A stretch of DNA of 64,000 nucleotides from Ruegeria_C sp041537905. GTDB lineage: Bacteria > Pseudomonadota > Alphaproteobacteria > Rhodobacterales > Rhodobacteraceae. The notes under the pieces were generated by a model. The model had not been told where the DNA came from and did no database searches. It was given only the letters and a program-made list of their open reading frames with translations. The position numbers and the translations under genes were made by a program. The stretch lies in the NCBI RefSeq assembly GCF_041537905.1, contig NZ_JBGRUO010000008.1:1-64000 (forward strand). The letters run 5' to 3'. Of this stretch, positions 1-8,879 are shown piece after piece; position 1 is the stretch's first letter, and each line of letters opens with the position of its first letter.

Positions 1-61
1 AGCCCTCTTCGATATAGTCCTGAAACCGCGCCCGAAGCGCAGATGGCAGTGCTGCTGACAT
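1..61 (-). mobile_element. N-terminal fragment of a probable IS630-type transposase, cut by the window edge
   Basis: Reading leftward from an ATG at 59-61, twenty codons are visible, beginning MSAALPSALRARFQDYIEEG. The start is preceded by AGGAGG at the usual distance. This N-terminus resembles the helix-turn-helix leader of IS630-family transposases common in Rhodobacteraceae, but that is recalled from family knowledge and only 20 residues can be judged. The rest of the element lies outside the window, and I cannot fix a terminal inverted repeat between here and the DUF1289 gene. Confidence 0.45.
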
Positions 62-68
62 AAAACAT

Positions 69-84
69 CCTCCTAATAAGGAGG
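69..84 (-). promoter_or_regulatory. Dyad that can sequester the transposase ribosome-binding site
   Basis: The sequence CCTCCT-AATA-AGGAGG is a 6-bp perfect inverted repeat with a 4-base loop. On the minus strand its downstream arm is the AGGAGG Shine-Dalgarno of the transposase at 59-61. The mRNA can therefore fold the site shut. This would fit the low translation usual for transposases, but the function is inferred. Confidence 0.4.
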
Positions 85-166
85 AATCACAAATCAATTG
101 CGCTTGGAAGCCCCCGATTCACGTTTCAGGCGCGCCGCTTTAGATCTCAAGTTGCCTCCGGGAAGC

Positions 167-397
167 TCAGCCCTTGAGCCGGGCCGCCCGTCCGCCGCGC
201 CGTTTGATCAGGCGTGGGGCGCGGTCTGGCAGTTCCTCCATGATGGCGGTGCGCTCGGCAGGGTCCATCTTGGACCAGCGGGTGATCTCGTCGATGGTCC
301 GGTAGCAGCCTGTGCAGATGCGTTCGACCGGATGCACGACGCAGATATCCACGCAGGGGCTGTCGATCTCGTTTCGTTTCCAGACCGGTTTGTCCAT
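167..397 (-). CDS. DUF1289 family protein
   Basis: This is a 76-residue protein. The N-terminal half carries the family's cysteine pattern (SPCVDICVV, then ICTGCYRTIDEI), with four Cys spaced like a small metal site. The tail is arginine-rich. DUF1289 proteins (YdhL-like) are small conserved proteobacterial proteins of unknown function. It follows ruvX on the same strand with a 15-bp gap and is probably the last gene of a ccmI-ruvX-DUF1289 operon. The left neighbour is the transposase fragment. Confidence 0.85.
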   Translation of the reverse strand: MDKPVWKRNEIDSPCVDICVVHPVERICTGCYRTIDEITRWSKMDPAERTAIMEELPDRAPRLIKRRGGRAARLKG

Positions 398-412
398 CAG
401 GTCAAAGGCTTT

Positions 413-877
413 CTACAACAGGCGCAATCTGTCCAGCGCTCCTTGCAAGATATAGCTTGCGGCCACGTGATCAATCACCTCGGCGCGACGTTTTCGTGTC
501 GTATCCGCCTCAAGCAGGGCTTTTTCCGCCGCAACGGTGCTGAGCCGTTCATCCCAGAAGCCGATCGGCAGCTCGGTCAGCCGGGTCAGATTGCGCGCAA
601 AAGCCCGCGTCGACTGGCAGCGCGGCCCTTCGCTTCCGTCCATGTTGCGGGGCAGGCCCAGAACGATGCCGCCAATGTCGCGATCCGCGATAATTTCAAG
701 CAGGCGGGCCGCGTCTGTCGTGAATTTCTTGCGTCTGACAGTCTCCAGCGGGGTGGCGACGGTGCCCATCCGATCCGACACTGCGACGCCGATGGTCTTG
801 TCGCCCAGATCCAGTCCGATCAGCGCGGTATAGCCGGGCAGGGCGGCGGCAAACTCTTCGAACGGATCAGCGATCAT
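413..877 (-). CDS. ruvX: Holliday-junction resolvase-like protein RuvX/YqgF
   Basis: This 154-residue protein has the RNase H-like fold signature of the YqgF family: a GLDLGDKTIGVAVSD strand with the first catalytic Asp near residue 24, an LGLPRNMDGSEG motif in the middle, and a WDERLSTVAAEKAL motif followed by a C-terminal DHVAAS segment. Length is normal. Family members act in pre-16S rRNA 5'-end maturation and have been proposed as junction resolvases. The start codon overlaps the ccmI stop by 4 bases, so the two are probably translationally coupled. Confidence 0.92.
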   Translation of the reverse strand: MIADPFEEFAAALPGYTALIGLDLGDKTIGVAVSDRMGTVATPLETVRRKKFTTDAARLLEIIADRDIGGIVLGLPRNMDGSEGPRCQSTRAFARNLTRLTELPIGFWDERLSTVAAEKALLEADTTRKRRAEVIDHVAASYILQGALDRLRLL

Positions 878-2097
878 TGCAGGATTTCCGCCGCTTGGCC
901 GGCCTGTCTGATCAGGGCGAGCGCTGCGTCATCGCCCGCAAAGACCTGTTGGGCCTCGTGGAAGACGCGATTGGCCTGCGCGCGCTCGTCCAGCACGCCC
1001 AACGACCGGATCAGCCGCGCCCATTCCTCGGGCGTGCCGCCGTCGGTTGCCAGCCGTTCGGACAATCCGGCGACCATGCCGCGAATGGCGTCAAGCCGCG
1101 CCTCGGGCGTCATCTCTTCCATGGCGGCCATGTCCTCGGCGCTGGGGCCGGGTTGGGAGGCGGGCTGTGGCGCATCATATCTGACGCCTGCGCGCGCGGC
1201 CACGTCCTCGATCCGCGCCCGGATCGCGTCGACCCAGGGGGCAGGGGCCGGGTTGGCCCGCAGCGCCTCTTGCCAGACGCGGAAGGTCGCATCGGGGCGA
1301 CCCACCTGCAGCAGCATCACGCCCCAGTAGTATTGCGCCGGGCCGTTGTCGGGATCGATATCCAGCGCCTTTTGCAGCGCCGCCTCGGCTTCGGGCGAGA
1401 CATAGCCACCCGCCGCCGCGATCATCATCTCCGCCATCTCGGAATAGTCACGTGCCGAGGCGTCGTCGCCCATAAGCCGGATCGCTTGCGCCATCGCCTC
1501 GTAAGAGGCTTTGAAATTGCCCAGATTGGCCTCGTTCTGCGCCAGCAGGATGTTGCCGCGCAGATCATCCGGCCGGGCGGTGACCGCAGCGCGCAACTGT
1601 TCCATCAGCTCGGCATATTGCTGCTCGATACGGGGCTTGGGCCGCTCTGGCTGTTCCGCCTCGGCGCTGGCCTGATCGGGACGCGTCAGGCGTCTTTCCT
1701 CGGCGATCTCCTTGCGCAGGCTCAGCGGCAGGTCGCCATAGCCGGGCGCGCCCAGCGACCGGTAGAGCATCAGGCCGCCCCCCATCAGCGCGGCGACGAG
1801 CAGCAGAGCAACCACCCATGTCACGCCACGCGGTTGCGCCACACCCTCGGCCTCTTTGCGGATCATCGCATCGGCGGCCAGAATGCGGCGCGAAATCTCG
1901 GTACGGATGCGGTCGGCATCGGCCTCGCCGATCACCCCGCGTGCCAGATCACGATCCACCCCGGTCAGCTGTTCGCGATAGACGCGCAGGTCATAAGCCG
2001 CGGTGGGCTCGTCCTTGCTGCGGCCTCGCAATAGCGCCAGCACCAGCAGGGCAGCGACAACCAGCGCGGTCAGCGAAATGAGGATCCAGAACGTCAT
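874..2097 (-). CDS. ccmI: Cytochrome c biogenesis protein CcmI
   Basis: This 407-residue protein has an N-terminal membrane helix, a short cytoplasmic heptad-rich stretch (DEPTAAYDLRVYREQLTGV), a second helix near residues 95-113 and a periplasmic TPR region (repeats near 185-285). This is the CcmI/CycH layout. The protein presents apocytochrome c to the haem-ligation machinery. The DLRVYREQL motif after the first helix is a hallmark. The C-terminal extension after the TPRs is rich in Ala, Pro and Gln. It is the first gene of the ccmI-ruvX-DUF1289 run; no other ccm genes are in the window. Confidence 0.88.
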   Translation of the reverse strand: MTFWILISLTALVVAALLVLALLRGRSKDEPTAAYDLRVYREQLTGVDRDLARGVIGEADADRIRTEISRRILAADAMIRKEAEGVAQPRGVTWVVALLLVAALMGGGLMLYRSLGAPGYGDLPLSLRKEIAEERRLTRPDQASAEAEQPERPKPRIEQQYAELMEQLRAAVTARPDDLRGNILLAQNEANLGNFKASYEAMAQAIRLMGDDASARDYSEMAEMMIAAAGGYVSPEAEAALQKALDIDPDNGPAQYYWGVMLLQVGRPDATFRVWQEALRANPAPAPWVDAIRARIEDVAARAGVRYDAPQPASQPGPSAEDMAAMEEMTPEARLDAIRGMVAGLSERLATDGGTPEEWARLIRSLGVLDERAQANRVFHEAQQVFAGDDAALALIRQAGQAAEILQ

Positions 2098-2273
2098 GTT
2101 GTCTTCCTTCGGATTGCCCTCATCTAGCCCCGCAGGCGTACGGGAAAAAGATAAAAAGCATCACACGGGTTACCATGTCGCAATAAGACGATATTGCGAC
2201 GTAACGCGGCGTTGGTATTCTTGGCCCGCGCGGCATACCTGCCGCAATCCCGCAGACCCGGATGGATTCGCTC

Positions 2274-3518
2274 ATGAAACACTATTCTGCCTTTGCCGTC
2301 GCTCGCGAAGCCTTGCGCTCTCATACCGGATGGGATCGCGCCTGGCGGTCGCCTGAACCCAAGAAACGCTATGACGTGATTATCGTGGGCGCGGGCGGGC
2401 ACGGGTTGGCGACAGCCTATTACCTGGGCAAGAATTACGGCATACAAAATGTCGCGATCATCGAGAAAGGCTGGCTGGGCGGCGGCAATACCGGGCGTAA
2501 TACGACGATCATCCGCTCGAACTATCTGCAAGACCCGTCAGCGGCGATCTATGAGAAATCCCGCAGCCTCTATGAACATCTCAGCCAGGATCTGAACTAC
2601 AACCTGATGTTCAGCCCCCGCGGCGTGATCATGCTGGCGCAGACCCATCACGAGGTGCGCGGTTACCAGCGCACGGCCCATGCCAACGCGTTGCAGGGCG
2701 TGCCGACCGAATGGATCGGGCCGCAGCGGGTCAAGGAACTGGTGCCGATCATCAATCTTGAGGGGCCACGCTATCCGGTTCTAGGCGGGCTCTGGCAGGA
2801 ACGCGGCGGCACCGCGCGCCACGATGCGGTGGCTTGGGGCTATGCGCGGGCCTGCTCGGCCATGGGTATGGATATCATCCAGAAATGCGAAGTCACCGGC
2901 GTGCGCTCCGATCAGGGCCGTGTTGTTGGCGTCGACACCACCAAAGGCGCGATTGACTGCGAGAAGCTGGGCGTGGTGGTTGCGGGCCATTCCGGGCAGC
3001 TGGCCGAGATGGCCGGGTTCCGACTGCCGCTAGAGGCGGTGGCGCTACAGGCGCTGGTCAGCGAACCGATCAAACCCTGCATGGATGTGGTGGTGATGGC
3101 CAACACGGTGCATGGCTACATGTCCCAATCCGACAAGGGTGAGATGGTGATCGGCGGCGGTACGGACGGGTTCAACAACTATACCCAGCGCGGCAGCTTC
3201 CACCATATCGAGGAAACCGTGCGCGCGCTGGTCGAGACCTTCCCGATGATCTCACGTCTGAAAATGCTGCGCCAATGGGGCGGGATCGTCGACATGACCG
3301 GCGACCGCTCGCCCATCCTGTCGAAAACACCGCTGGGCAACTGCTTCATCAATTGCGGCTGGGGCACCGGCGGGTTCAAGGCCATCCCCGGCTCGGGCTG
3401 GGGCATGGCGCAGCTTATGGCCACGGGACATTCCCCGCTGACCGAGGCGTTTTCGCTCGACCGCTTCAAAGAAGGCCGCTTCATCGACGAAAGCGTCGCG
3501 GCAGGGGTGGCGCATTGA
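2274..3518 (+). CDS. soxB: Sarcosine oxidase, beta subunit
   Basis: This is the flavin subunit of heterotetrameric sarcosine oxidase (sarcosine + H4folate + O2 to glycine + 5,10-methylene-H4folate + H2O2). I start at the second ATG, giving 414 residues beginning MKHYSAFAVAREAL as in the family; an in-frame ATG 12 bases upstream is possible. A Rossmann dinucleotide motif VIIVGAGGHG lies near residue 35. The conserved RHDAVAWGYA segment carries the His expected to bind FMN covalently. The C-terminal GWGTGGFKAIPGSG loop is typical of the DAO fold. In most operons soxD follows directly; here it lies 1.4 kb downstream. Confidence 0.95.
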   Translation: MKHYSAFAVAREALRSHTGWDRAWRSPEPKKRYDVIIVGAGGHGLATAYYLGKNYGIQNVAIIEKGWLGGGNTGRNTTIIRSNYLQDPSAAIYEKSRSLYEHLSQDLNYNLMFSPRGVIMLAQTHHEVRGYQRTAHANALQGVPTEWIGPQRVKELVPIINLEGPRYPVLGGLWQERGGTARHDAVAWGYARACSAMGMDIIQKCEVTGVRSDQGRVVGVDTTKGAIDCEKLGVVVAGHSGQLAEMAGFRLPLEAVALQALVSEPIKPCMDVVVMANTVHGYMSQSDKGEMVIGGGTDGFNNYTQRGSFHHIEETVRALVETFPMISRLKMLRQWGGIVDMTGDRSPILSKTPLGNCFINCGWGTGGFKAIPGSGWGMAQLMATGHSPLTEAFSLDRFKEGRFIDESVAAGVAH

Positions 3519-3522
3519 TGTC

Positions 3523-4029
3523 ATGTTAAAAGTAATCTGGGCATCCATGCGACAGTTGACGATCGCGATGTGGATTTGGCTTCTGTTGTCTTTTGCCATT
3601 CTGATCTGGGGATCTGCCGAGTCATTCCAAAGGCTGGGTTCTCTCGGGGTAGCTACGACCATAATTGGTATTGGTTGGGCGCTAAGGCGGGCAGACGAAC
3701 TTGAGGGTCGGCTGCAATCGAATTTTCGAGGTCAGACAAGTCGCGGATTGGAAGCGCTAATGAAAGTTTCTTCGACCATAAGTCGGATTCTAAAATCCGA
3801 CAAAGTCGAGGAGGAAATTAAAGCTGACTTAACCGAACTTTCTTCGCTATTGGCAGAAGTAGCCGAGGACCAAAAGAAGAACTCACAAGTTGATGACGAG
3901 ACTTCGCGAGACTTAAGTTTTCTCAAAGGACAATTTCTTCGAAATGAAGTCTTGCTGCTTTCCCTAGGGACGCTCCAATGGGGCTACGGTGATCTGTTTC
4001 ATACTGGAGTAAGAAATGTCTTATTCTGA
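3523..4029 (+). CDS. Small membrane protein of unknown function inside the sox operon
   Basis: This 168-residue protein has two hydrophobic segments near the N-terminus (about 12-32 and 37-54), then a charged, probably coiled-coil region (60-130). A conserved-looking C-terminal patch reads RNEVLLLSLGTLQWGYGDLF. It is not part of any sox operon I know. Base composition is clearly lower in GC than soxB and soxA, with many AAA/GAA/TTT codons, which suggests later acquisition. It starts 4 bases after the soxB stop and overlaps the TfoX-like gene by 14 bases. I do not recognise its function. Confidence 0.75.
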   Translation: MLKVIWASMRQLTIAMWIWLLLSFAILIWGSAESFQRLGSLGVATTIIGIGWALRRADELEGRLQSNFRGQTSRGLEALMKVSSTISRILKSDKVEEEIKADLTELSSLLAEVAEDQKKNSQVDDETSRDLSFLKGQFLRNEVLLLSLGTLQWGYGDLFHTGVRNVLF

Positions 4030-4354
4030 AACCATGGCCGACCTGATGCGCGCCGATCTGGGTGTCGAACCCGGCCTCTCCGAGAAGAAGATGTTCGGCG
4101 GGCTCTGCTTCCTGCTGCATGGCAACATGGTCTGCGGGGTCCACAAGGACGGCGCAATGTATCGCCCCGGCAAACCCCGCGAGGCGGAGGCGCTCGCCGC
4201 GGGCGCGCAGCCACTCAGCTTCACCGGCCGTCCGATGGGCGGGATGGTGGAACTGGATGCGGGCGGCTTTGAGGATGCTGATCTGCGTGCCAAACTGACG
4301 GAACTTTCGCTGGTCAACGCGGCCAGCCTGCCGCCGAAGGGTGCGCAGTCATGA
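4016..4354 (+). CDS. TfoX/Sxy N-terminal domain protein
   Basis: This 112-residue protein matches the stand-alone TfoX N-domain family: MADLMRADLG...EKKMFGGLCFLLHGNMVCGV near residues 7-41 and a C-terminal LTEL segment. Full-length TfoX/Sxy regulates competence in gammaproteobacteria. The stand-alone alphaproteobacterial forms have no established role, so no competence function should be assumed. It is the second of three genes separating soxB and soxD and overlaps the upstream gene, so it is probably co-transcribed. Confidence 0.85.
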   Translation: MSYSETMADLMRADLGVEPGLSEKKMFGGLCFLLHGNMVCGVHKDGAMYRPGKPREAEALAAGAQPLSFTGRPMGGMVELDAGGFEDADLRAKLTELSLVNAASLPPKGAQS

Positions 4355-4511
4355 ACGCGTACTCCGTCATGTTCTCACGATGCGCTGGAAATGGCCGGGT
4401 CATTGCAGGGATTCCAGCCAGCCCATGCCGATCCGGGCGGGGGATTTCCGCCTATGTTGCCGCCCGGCTGGCTCGCGTCAAACTGGTGCTCCCACCATTG
4501 GAGGAGTACCC

Positions 4512-4745
4512 ATGGACGACCTCAAGCAAAGCCAATACTATCCGCCGTCCCGCACCGGTTCCGGTAGCGGCTGGATCATCGGCGCGGTTATCGTGTTCAT
4601 CCTACTGCTGCTCATCACCCTGCTCAGCCTCAGCGGCACACCGTCCGGTGACGGCGCGCAGGCCCCGGCTGATCCGGCAGCTGCATCCGGCACGGCACCG
4701 GCAACCGAGACCGAACCGGCTGCTCCGGCAACAACGGTCGACTAA
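4512..4745 (+). CDS. Small single-pass membrane protein, Ala/Pro/Thr-rich tail
   Basis: This 77-residue protein starts at an ATG preceded by GGAGGAG at ideal spacing. The first 20 residues are polar (MDDLKQSQYYPPSRTGSG), followed by a strong helix WIIGAVIVFILLLLITLLSL. The remaining 30 residues are low-complexity Ala/Pro/Thr/Glu, probably periplasmic. A longer in-frame reading begins at 4341, but the strong ribosome site fixes this start. Function is unknown. It is the third extra gene between soxB and soxD. Confidence 0.65.
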   Translation: MDDLKQSQYYPPSRTGSGSGWIIGAVIVFILLLLITLLSLSGTPSGDGAQAPADPAAASGTAPATETEPAAPATTVD

Positions 4746-4922
4746 CAGCTTTCGCGACACACGCTTTGGCGGGCACCTGATGGTGCCCGCCCCGATAGCG
4801 GCTTTCGGAGCCGCGCTCTCACCAGAAATCCAATCTTACACCGCCCGTACCGCGATCCGGCACGGGTGCATCCGCGTTTGCGCTCCGGTCCCGGCGACCG
4901 GGGCCCACCAGGGAGGCTGTTC

Positions 4923-5252
4923 ATGCTGATCCTTCATTGTCCCTATTGCGGCGTCGATGCCGAAGAAACGGAACTGCACGCGGGTGGCGAGGCGCATGTG
5001 AAGCGCTTTGGCCCCGGCTCTGACGACGATCAGTTCCACGACTATCTCTTCATGCGCGAGAACCCCAAGGGCGTGCATTTCGAACGCTGGCACCATTCCA
5101 ACGGCTGCGGCAAGTGGTTCCATGCCGCCCGCTGCACGGCAACGCTGGAGGTGTTCGGCACCTATCCGGCGCAAACCACCGAGCCGCCGCAAGAGGTCCG
5201 CGACGCCATCACCGCCAAGCGACCCGGCTGGACCTGGAGGGAATTCTCCTGA
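4923..5252 (+). CDS. soxD: Sarcosine oxidase, delta subunit
   Basis: This 109-residue protein is the small subunit that binds zinc in heterotetrameric sarcosine oxidase. It begins MLILHCPYCG and keeps the CPYC pair, the C-terminal HSNGCGKWFHAARC segment with further Cys/His ligands, and the family's NPKGVHFERW motif. The start is fixed by GGGAGG seven bases upstream; a longer reading from 4866 has no such site. It precedes soxA by 50 bases. The protein stabilises the complex and is not itself a flavoprotein. Confidence 0.95.
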   Translation: MLILHCPYCGVDAEETELHAGGEAHVKRFGPGSDDDQFHDYLFMRENPKGVHFERWHHSNGCGKWFHAARCTATLEVFGTYPAQTTEPPQEVRDAITAKRPGWTWREFS

Positions 5253-5302
5253 TGCCCAGCACATTCCACCTTATGACCTCCCTCTGCGAAAGGTCCGCAT
5301 AA

Positions 5303-8300
5303 ATGAGCATCCGTCTTTCGAAACTCGGCCGTCTGATCGACCGGACCAAACAGGTTACCTTCAGCTTCAATGGCACGACCATGCGGGGCTATGCGGGCGA
5401 CACGCTGGCCTCGGCGCTGCTGGCCAATGACCAGATGATGATGGGCCGGTCGTTCAAATACCACCGCCCGCGCGGCGTCGTGGCGAGTGGGGCCGAAGAA
5501 CCCAATGCGCTGGTTGGTCTGGGCGAGGGCAGCACGTTCGAGCCGAACCAGCGCGCCACTACGACCGAGCTGTTTGAGGGGCTGAAGGCGCAGTCGCAGA
5601 ACCATTGGCCGAACCTCGATTTTGATATCGGTGCGGTGAACTCGCATCTGGCGCGGTTCCTGCCGGCGGGCTTTTACTACAAGATGTTCATCCACCCGCA
5701 GCCCTTCTGGAAACATGTCTACGAGCCGTTCATTCGCAAATCCGCAGGTCTGGGCAAAGCACCCGATGCCGAGACGCGCGATGCAGATACCTATGAGCAT
5801 TTCTATGCCTTTGCCGATGTCGTGATCATCGGCGGCGGCGTGGCGGGTCTGCAGGCGGCCAAGGCAGCCGCGCTGACCGGTGTAAAGGTCCTGCTGGTCG
5901 AGCAAACCGCCCATTGGGGTGGGCGTGCGCCGGTCGATGGTGGAGGTATCAATAAAGAACCTGTGGATAAGTTCGTGGAACAAATCGTCTCTGAACTGGA
6001 GATGATGGAGAATGTCACCATGCGCCTGCGCTGCATGGGGGCAGGAATCTATGATCATGGCTATGCGCTGGCTTATGAGCGTCTGACGGACCACGCGCCG
6101 CAGGTTGCAGGCCCGCGTCACCGGTTGTGGCGCATCCGGGCCAAGCAGATCGTGACCGCCACCGGCGCGATCGAACGGCCTTTGTCTTTTGCTGGCAACG
6201 ACGTGCCCGGCGTGATGCTGGCTTCGGCTATGCGCGACTATGTGGTGAACTGGGGCGTGACCCCCGGCGAGCAGGTGGTTGTGGCCACCAATAATGACGA
6301 CGCCTACCGCACCGCGATCACCCTGAAAAACGCCGGCGTCGATGTGCTGCGTATCCTTGATACGCGCGCCTCTGGCGGCGGCGCTTTGGCGGATGAGGCG
6401 CGGGCGCTGGGCATCCGGGTCGATCCGGGCAAGGCCATCGCCAAGGTCTCGGGCGGCAAACGTGTTAAGAAAATCTCAATCTGCAACCAGGAGGGGATTG
6501 GCGGTGCGCGCGACGAGGTGGACTGCGACGCGGTTGCCATGTCCGGTGGCTGGTCGCCGGTTGTGCATCTGTGGTCTCATTGCGGCGGCAAGCTGATCTG
6601 GGATGAGGCGCAGGCCCATTTCCGCCCCGACCCCGACCGCCCGCCGCTGGGGGCGGATGGCGCGGGTTTCGTCAGAGCCGCGGGATCGGCCAATGGCGCG
6701 CTGGCGCTGGGCGGCGTGCTGAGCGATGCCAATGCGGCGGGTCTGGCCGCAGCAAGGGCGGCGGGCGGCAAGGCCAAACGGCCCAAGGCTCCGGTTGGCG
6801 ACAGCACCGCCGAACTGCCGATGGAGCCGGTCTGGATGATGCCTGCAAATGCCGACACGCCGCTGCGGATGAAATCCTGGCTGGATTTCCAGAACGACGT
6901 AAAGGTCTCGGACGTGCAACTGGCCGCGCGCGAAGGCTATGAAAGCGTCGAACACACCAAGAGATATACCACGCTGGGTATGGCAACGGATCAGGGTAAA
7001 TTAAGTAACATCAACGGCTTGGCGATTCTGGCTGACTCCTTGAACGCGGAAATTCCGCAGGTCGGCACCACCACGTTCCGCCCGCCCTATACCCCGATCT
7101 CAATGGGGGCCATTGGTGGCGAGGCGCGGGGCGAGGTGTTTCAGCCGATCCGCCGTACTCCGATGCATGACTGGCATGACCGAAACGGCGCCGACTGGGA
7201 GCCGGTCGGCCATTGGCGACGCCCGTATGCCTATCAGCACCCCGGCGAAAGCGTTGAGGCGGCAGTGAATCGCGAGGTGAAGAACACCCGCGAAAACCTT
7301 GGTTTGCTTGACGCTTCCACGCTGGGCAAGCTGATCGTCAAGGGCCCCGATGCGGGCCGCTTCCTCGATATGATGTACACCAACATGATGTCGACGCTGA
7401 AACCCGGTAAATGTCGCTATGGGCTGATGTGTTCCGAAAACGGGTTCCTGATCGATGACGGCGTGGTGGCGCGGATCGACGAGGACACCTGGCTGTGCCA
7501 TACAACCACAGGAGGCGCCGAGCGCATTCACGGCCACATGGAAGAGTGGTTGCAGACCGAGTGGTGGGACTGGAAAGTCTATGTCGCCAACGTGACCGAG
7601 CAATATGCACAGGTGGCGGTTGTTGGCCCCAATGCGCGTAAAGCACTGGAAAAGCTGGGCGGCATGGATGTCAGCAAAGAGGCGCTGCCGTTCATGGAGT
7701 GGCGCGACGGTCAGATCGGTGGCTTCGACTGCCGGGCCTACCGCATCTCTTTCTCGGGTGAGTTGAGCTATGAAATCGCGGTGCCCGCCTCACAGGGGCG
7801 GGCCTTCTGGGATGCGTTGATGGAGGCCGGGAAAGAGTTCGGGGTGTTTCCTTATGGCACCGAATGCCTGCACATCCTGCGCGCCGAAAAAGGCTTCATC
7901 ATGATCGGGGACGAGACCGACGGCACCGTGATCCCGCAGGACCTTGGCCTGCACTGGGCGCTGTCGAAAAAGAAAGAGGATTTCCTGGGCAAGCGCGCGC
8001 AGCAGCGCAGCCACATGGCCGACCCGGATCGCTGGAAACTGGTCGGTCTTGAGACTGTGGATGGTTCGGTTCTGCCTGACGGAGCCTATGCGGTGGGCGA
8101 GGGCACCAACGCCAACGGGCAGCGCAACATGATCGGGCGGGTCACCTCGACCTATTACTCGGCCAATCTGGATCGCGGCATCGCCATGGGCTTGGTAAAG
8201 CACGGTCCGGACCGGATGGGTGAGGTGATCGAGATCCCCGGAACCGATGGCAAGAGTTACAAGGCCAAGATCGTTGATCCGGCCTTTTTCGACAAGGACG

Positions 8301-8320
8301 GGGAGAAGCAGAATGTCTGA
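5303..8320 (+). CDS. soxA: Sarcosine oxidase, alpha subunit
   Basis: At 1005 residues this is the normal size. An N-terminal 2Fe-2S-like fold without cluster ligands (about 1-100) is followed by an NAD-binding domain with VIIGGGVAGLQAAKAA near residue 173. The C-terminal 380 residues are an aminomethyltransferase (GcvT-like) domain binding tetrahydrofolate, which captures the methyl carbon as methylene-H4folate. The C-terminus overlaps soxG by 8 bases. Together with soxB, soxD and soxG this gives a complete oxidase, and the creatinase at 26260 supplies its likely substrate. Confidence 0.96.
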   Translation: MSIRLSKLGRLIDRTKQVTFSFNGTTMRGYAGDTLASALLANDQMMMGRSFKYHRPRGVVASGAEEPNALVGLGEGSTFEPNQRATTTELFEGLKAQSQNHWPNLDFDIGAVNSHLARFLPAGFYYKMFIHPQPFWKHVYEPFIRKSAGLGKAPDAETRDADTYEHFYAFADVVIIGGGVAGLQAAKAAALTGVKVLLVEQTAHWGGRAPVDGGGINKEPVDKFVEQIVSELEMMENVTMRLRCMGAGIYDHGYALAYERLTDHAPQVAGPRHRLWRIRAKQIVTATGAIERPLSFAGNDVPGVMLASAMRDYVVNWGVTPGEQVVVATNNDDAYRTAITLKNAGVDVLRILDTRASGGGALADEARALGIRVDPGKAIAKVSGGKRVKKISICNQEGIGGARDEVDCDAVAMSGGWSPVVHLWSHCGGKLIWDEAQAHFRPDPDRPPLGADGAGFVRAAGSANGALALGGVLSDANAAGLAAARAAGGKAKRPKAPVGDSTAELPMEPVWMMPANADTPLRMKSWLDFQNDVKVSDVQLAAREGYESVEHTKRYTTLGMATDQGKLSNINGLAILADSLNAEIPQVGTTTFRPPYTPISMGAIGGEARGEVFQPIRRTPMHDWHDRNGADWEPVGHWRRPYAYQHPGESVEAAVNREVKNTRENLGLLDASTLGKLIVKGPDAGRFLDMMYTNMMSTLKPGKCRYGLMCSENGFLIDDGVVARIDEDTWLCHTTTGGAERIHGHMEEWLQTEWWDWKVYVANVTEQYAQVAVVGPNARKALEKLGGMDVSKEALPFMEWRDGQIGGFDCRAYRISFSGELSYEIAVPASQGRAFWDALMEAGKEFGVFPYGTECLHILRAEKGFIMIGDETDGTVIPQDLGLHWALSKKKEDFLGKRAQQRSHMADPDRWKLVGLETVDGSVLPDGAYAVGEGTNANGQRNMIGRVTSTYYSANLDRGIAMGLVKHGPDRMGEVIEIPGTDGKSYKAKIVDPAFFDKDGEKQNV

Positions 8321-8879
8321 ACCCATCAGCGCATTAAACGGCGCCCGCACCGAGGGCATCGCCACCATCGAAGAGTTGGGCCTGCAAGGCATGATCACCC
8401 TGCGAGGCGATCTGGACAACAAGGGGCTGGCCAAGGCCGCGACCGGGGCGACGAACCAAAAGATGCCCGGCCAGCGACAGGCCAGCGTCTCGGGTGACAG
8501 CGGGCTGTGCTGGATGTCGCCCGATGAGCTTCTGGTTCTTGTGCCTTATGCCGAGGTCGAGGCCAAACTCGCCGAGATGGTCAAGACGCTTGGGTCGAGC
8601 CACGCGCTGGCGGTCAACGTCTCGGATGCCCGCGCGGTGTTCCGGGTCTCAGGCGATTACGCCCGCGAAGTGCTGGCGAAACTGGCTCCGGTCGATCTGA
8701 GCAAAGAGGCGTTCAAACCCGGCGACTTCCGCCGTACCCGCCTGGCACAGGTCGCAGCCGCGTTCTGGATGGAGGAGGATGGCTCTTTCCGGGTTGTCTG
8801 CTTTAGGTCCGTAGCAGGTTACGTGTTCAACCTGTTAAAGGTAGCCGCACAGCCGGGTTCAGAAGTTGGTGCTTTCTGA
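8313..8879 (+). CDS. soxG: Sarcosine oxidase, gamma subunit
   Basis: This 188-residue protein starts MSEPISALNG at an ATG inside the last codons of soxA; the longer reading from 8247 lies wholly within soxA and is rejected. SoxG features include GDSGLCWMSPDELLVLVP near residues 61-79, a central NVSDARAVFRVSG segment, and a C-terminal FWMEEDGSFRVVCFRSVAGYVFNLL segment. The gamma subunit resembles the folate-binding fold and completes the tetramer. It is the last gene of the sox operon; no purU, folD or glyA follows. Confidence 0.93.
   Translation: MSEPISALNGARTEGIATIEELGLQGMITLRGDLDNKGLAKAATGATNQKMPGQRQASVSGDSGLCWMSPDELLVLVPYAEVEAKLAEMVKTLGSSHALAVNVSDARAVFRVSGDYAREVLAKLAPVDLSKEAFKPGDFRRTRLAQVAAAFWMEEDGSFRVVCFRSVAGYVFNLLKVAAQPGSEVGAF

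Noticed and set aside
98..1330. Long plus-strand reading of 410 codons across the DUF1289, ruvX and ccmI genes
   Set aside because: It is antisense to three well-supported genes, has no ribosome site and has typical shadow composition (Arg/Ala/Ser-rich) in high-GC DNA.
4351..4929. 192-codon plus-strand reading overlapping the small membrane protein and soxD
   Set aside because: It runs in another frame through the well-supported 4512-4745 gene and the soxD ribosome site, and has no recognisable domain.
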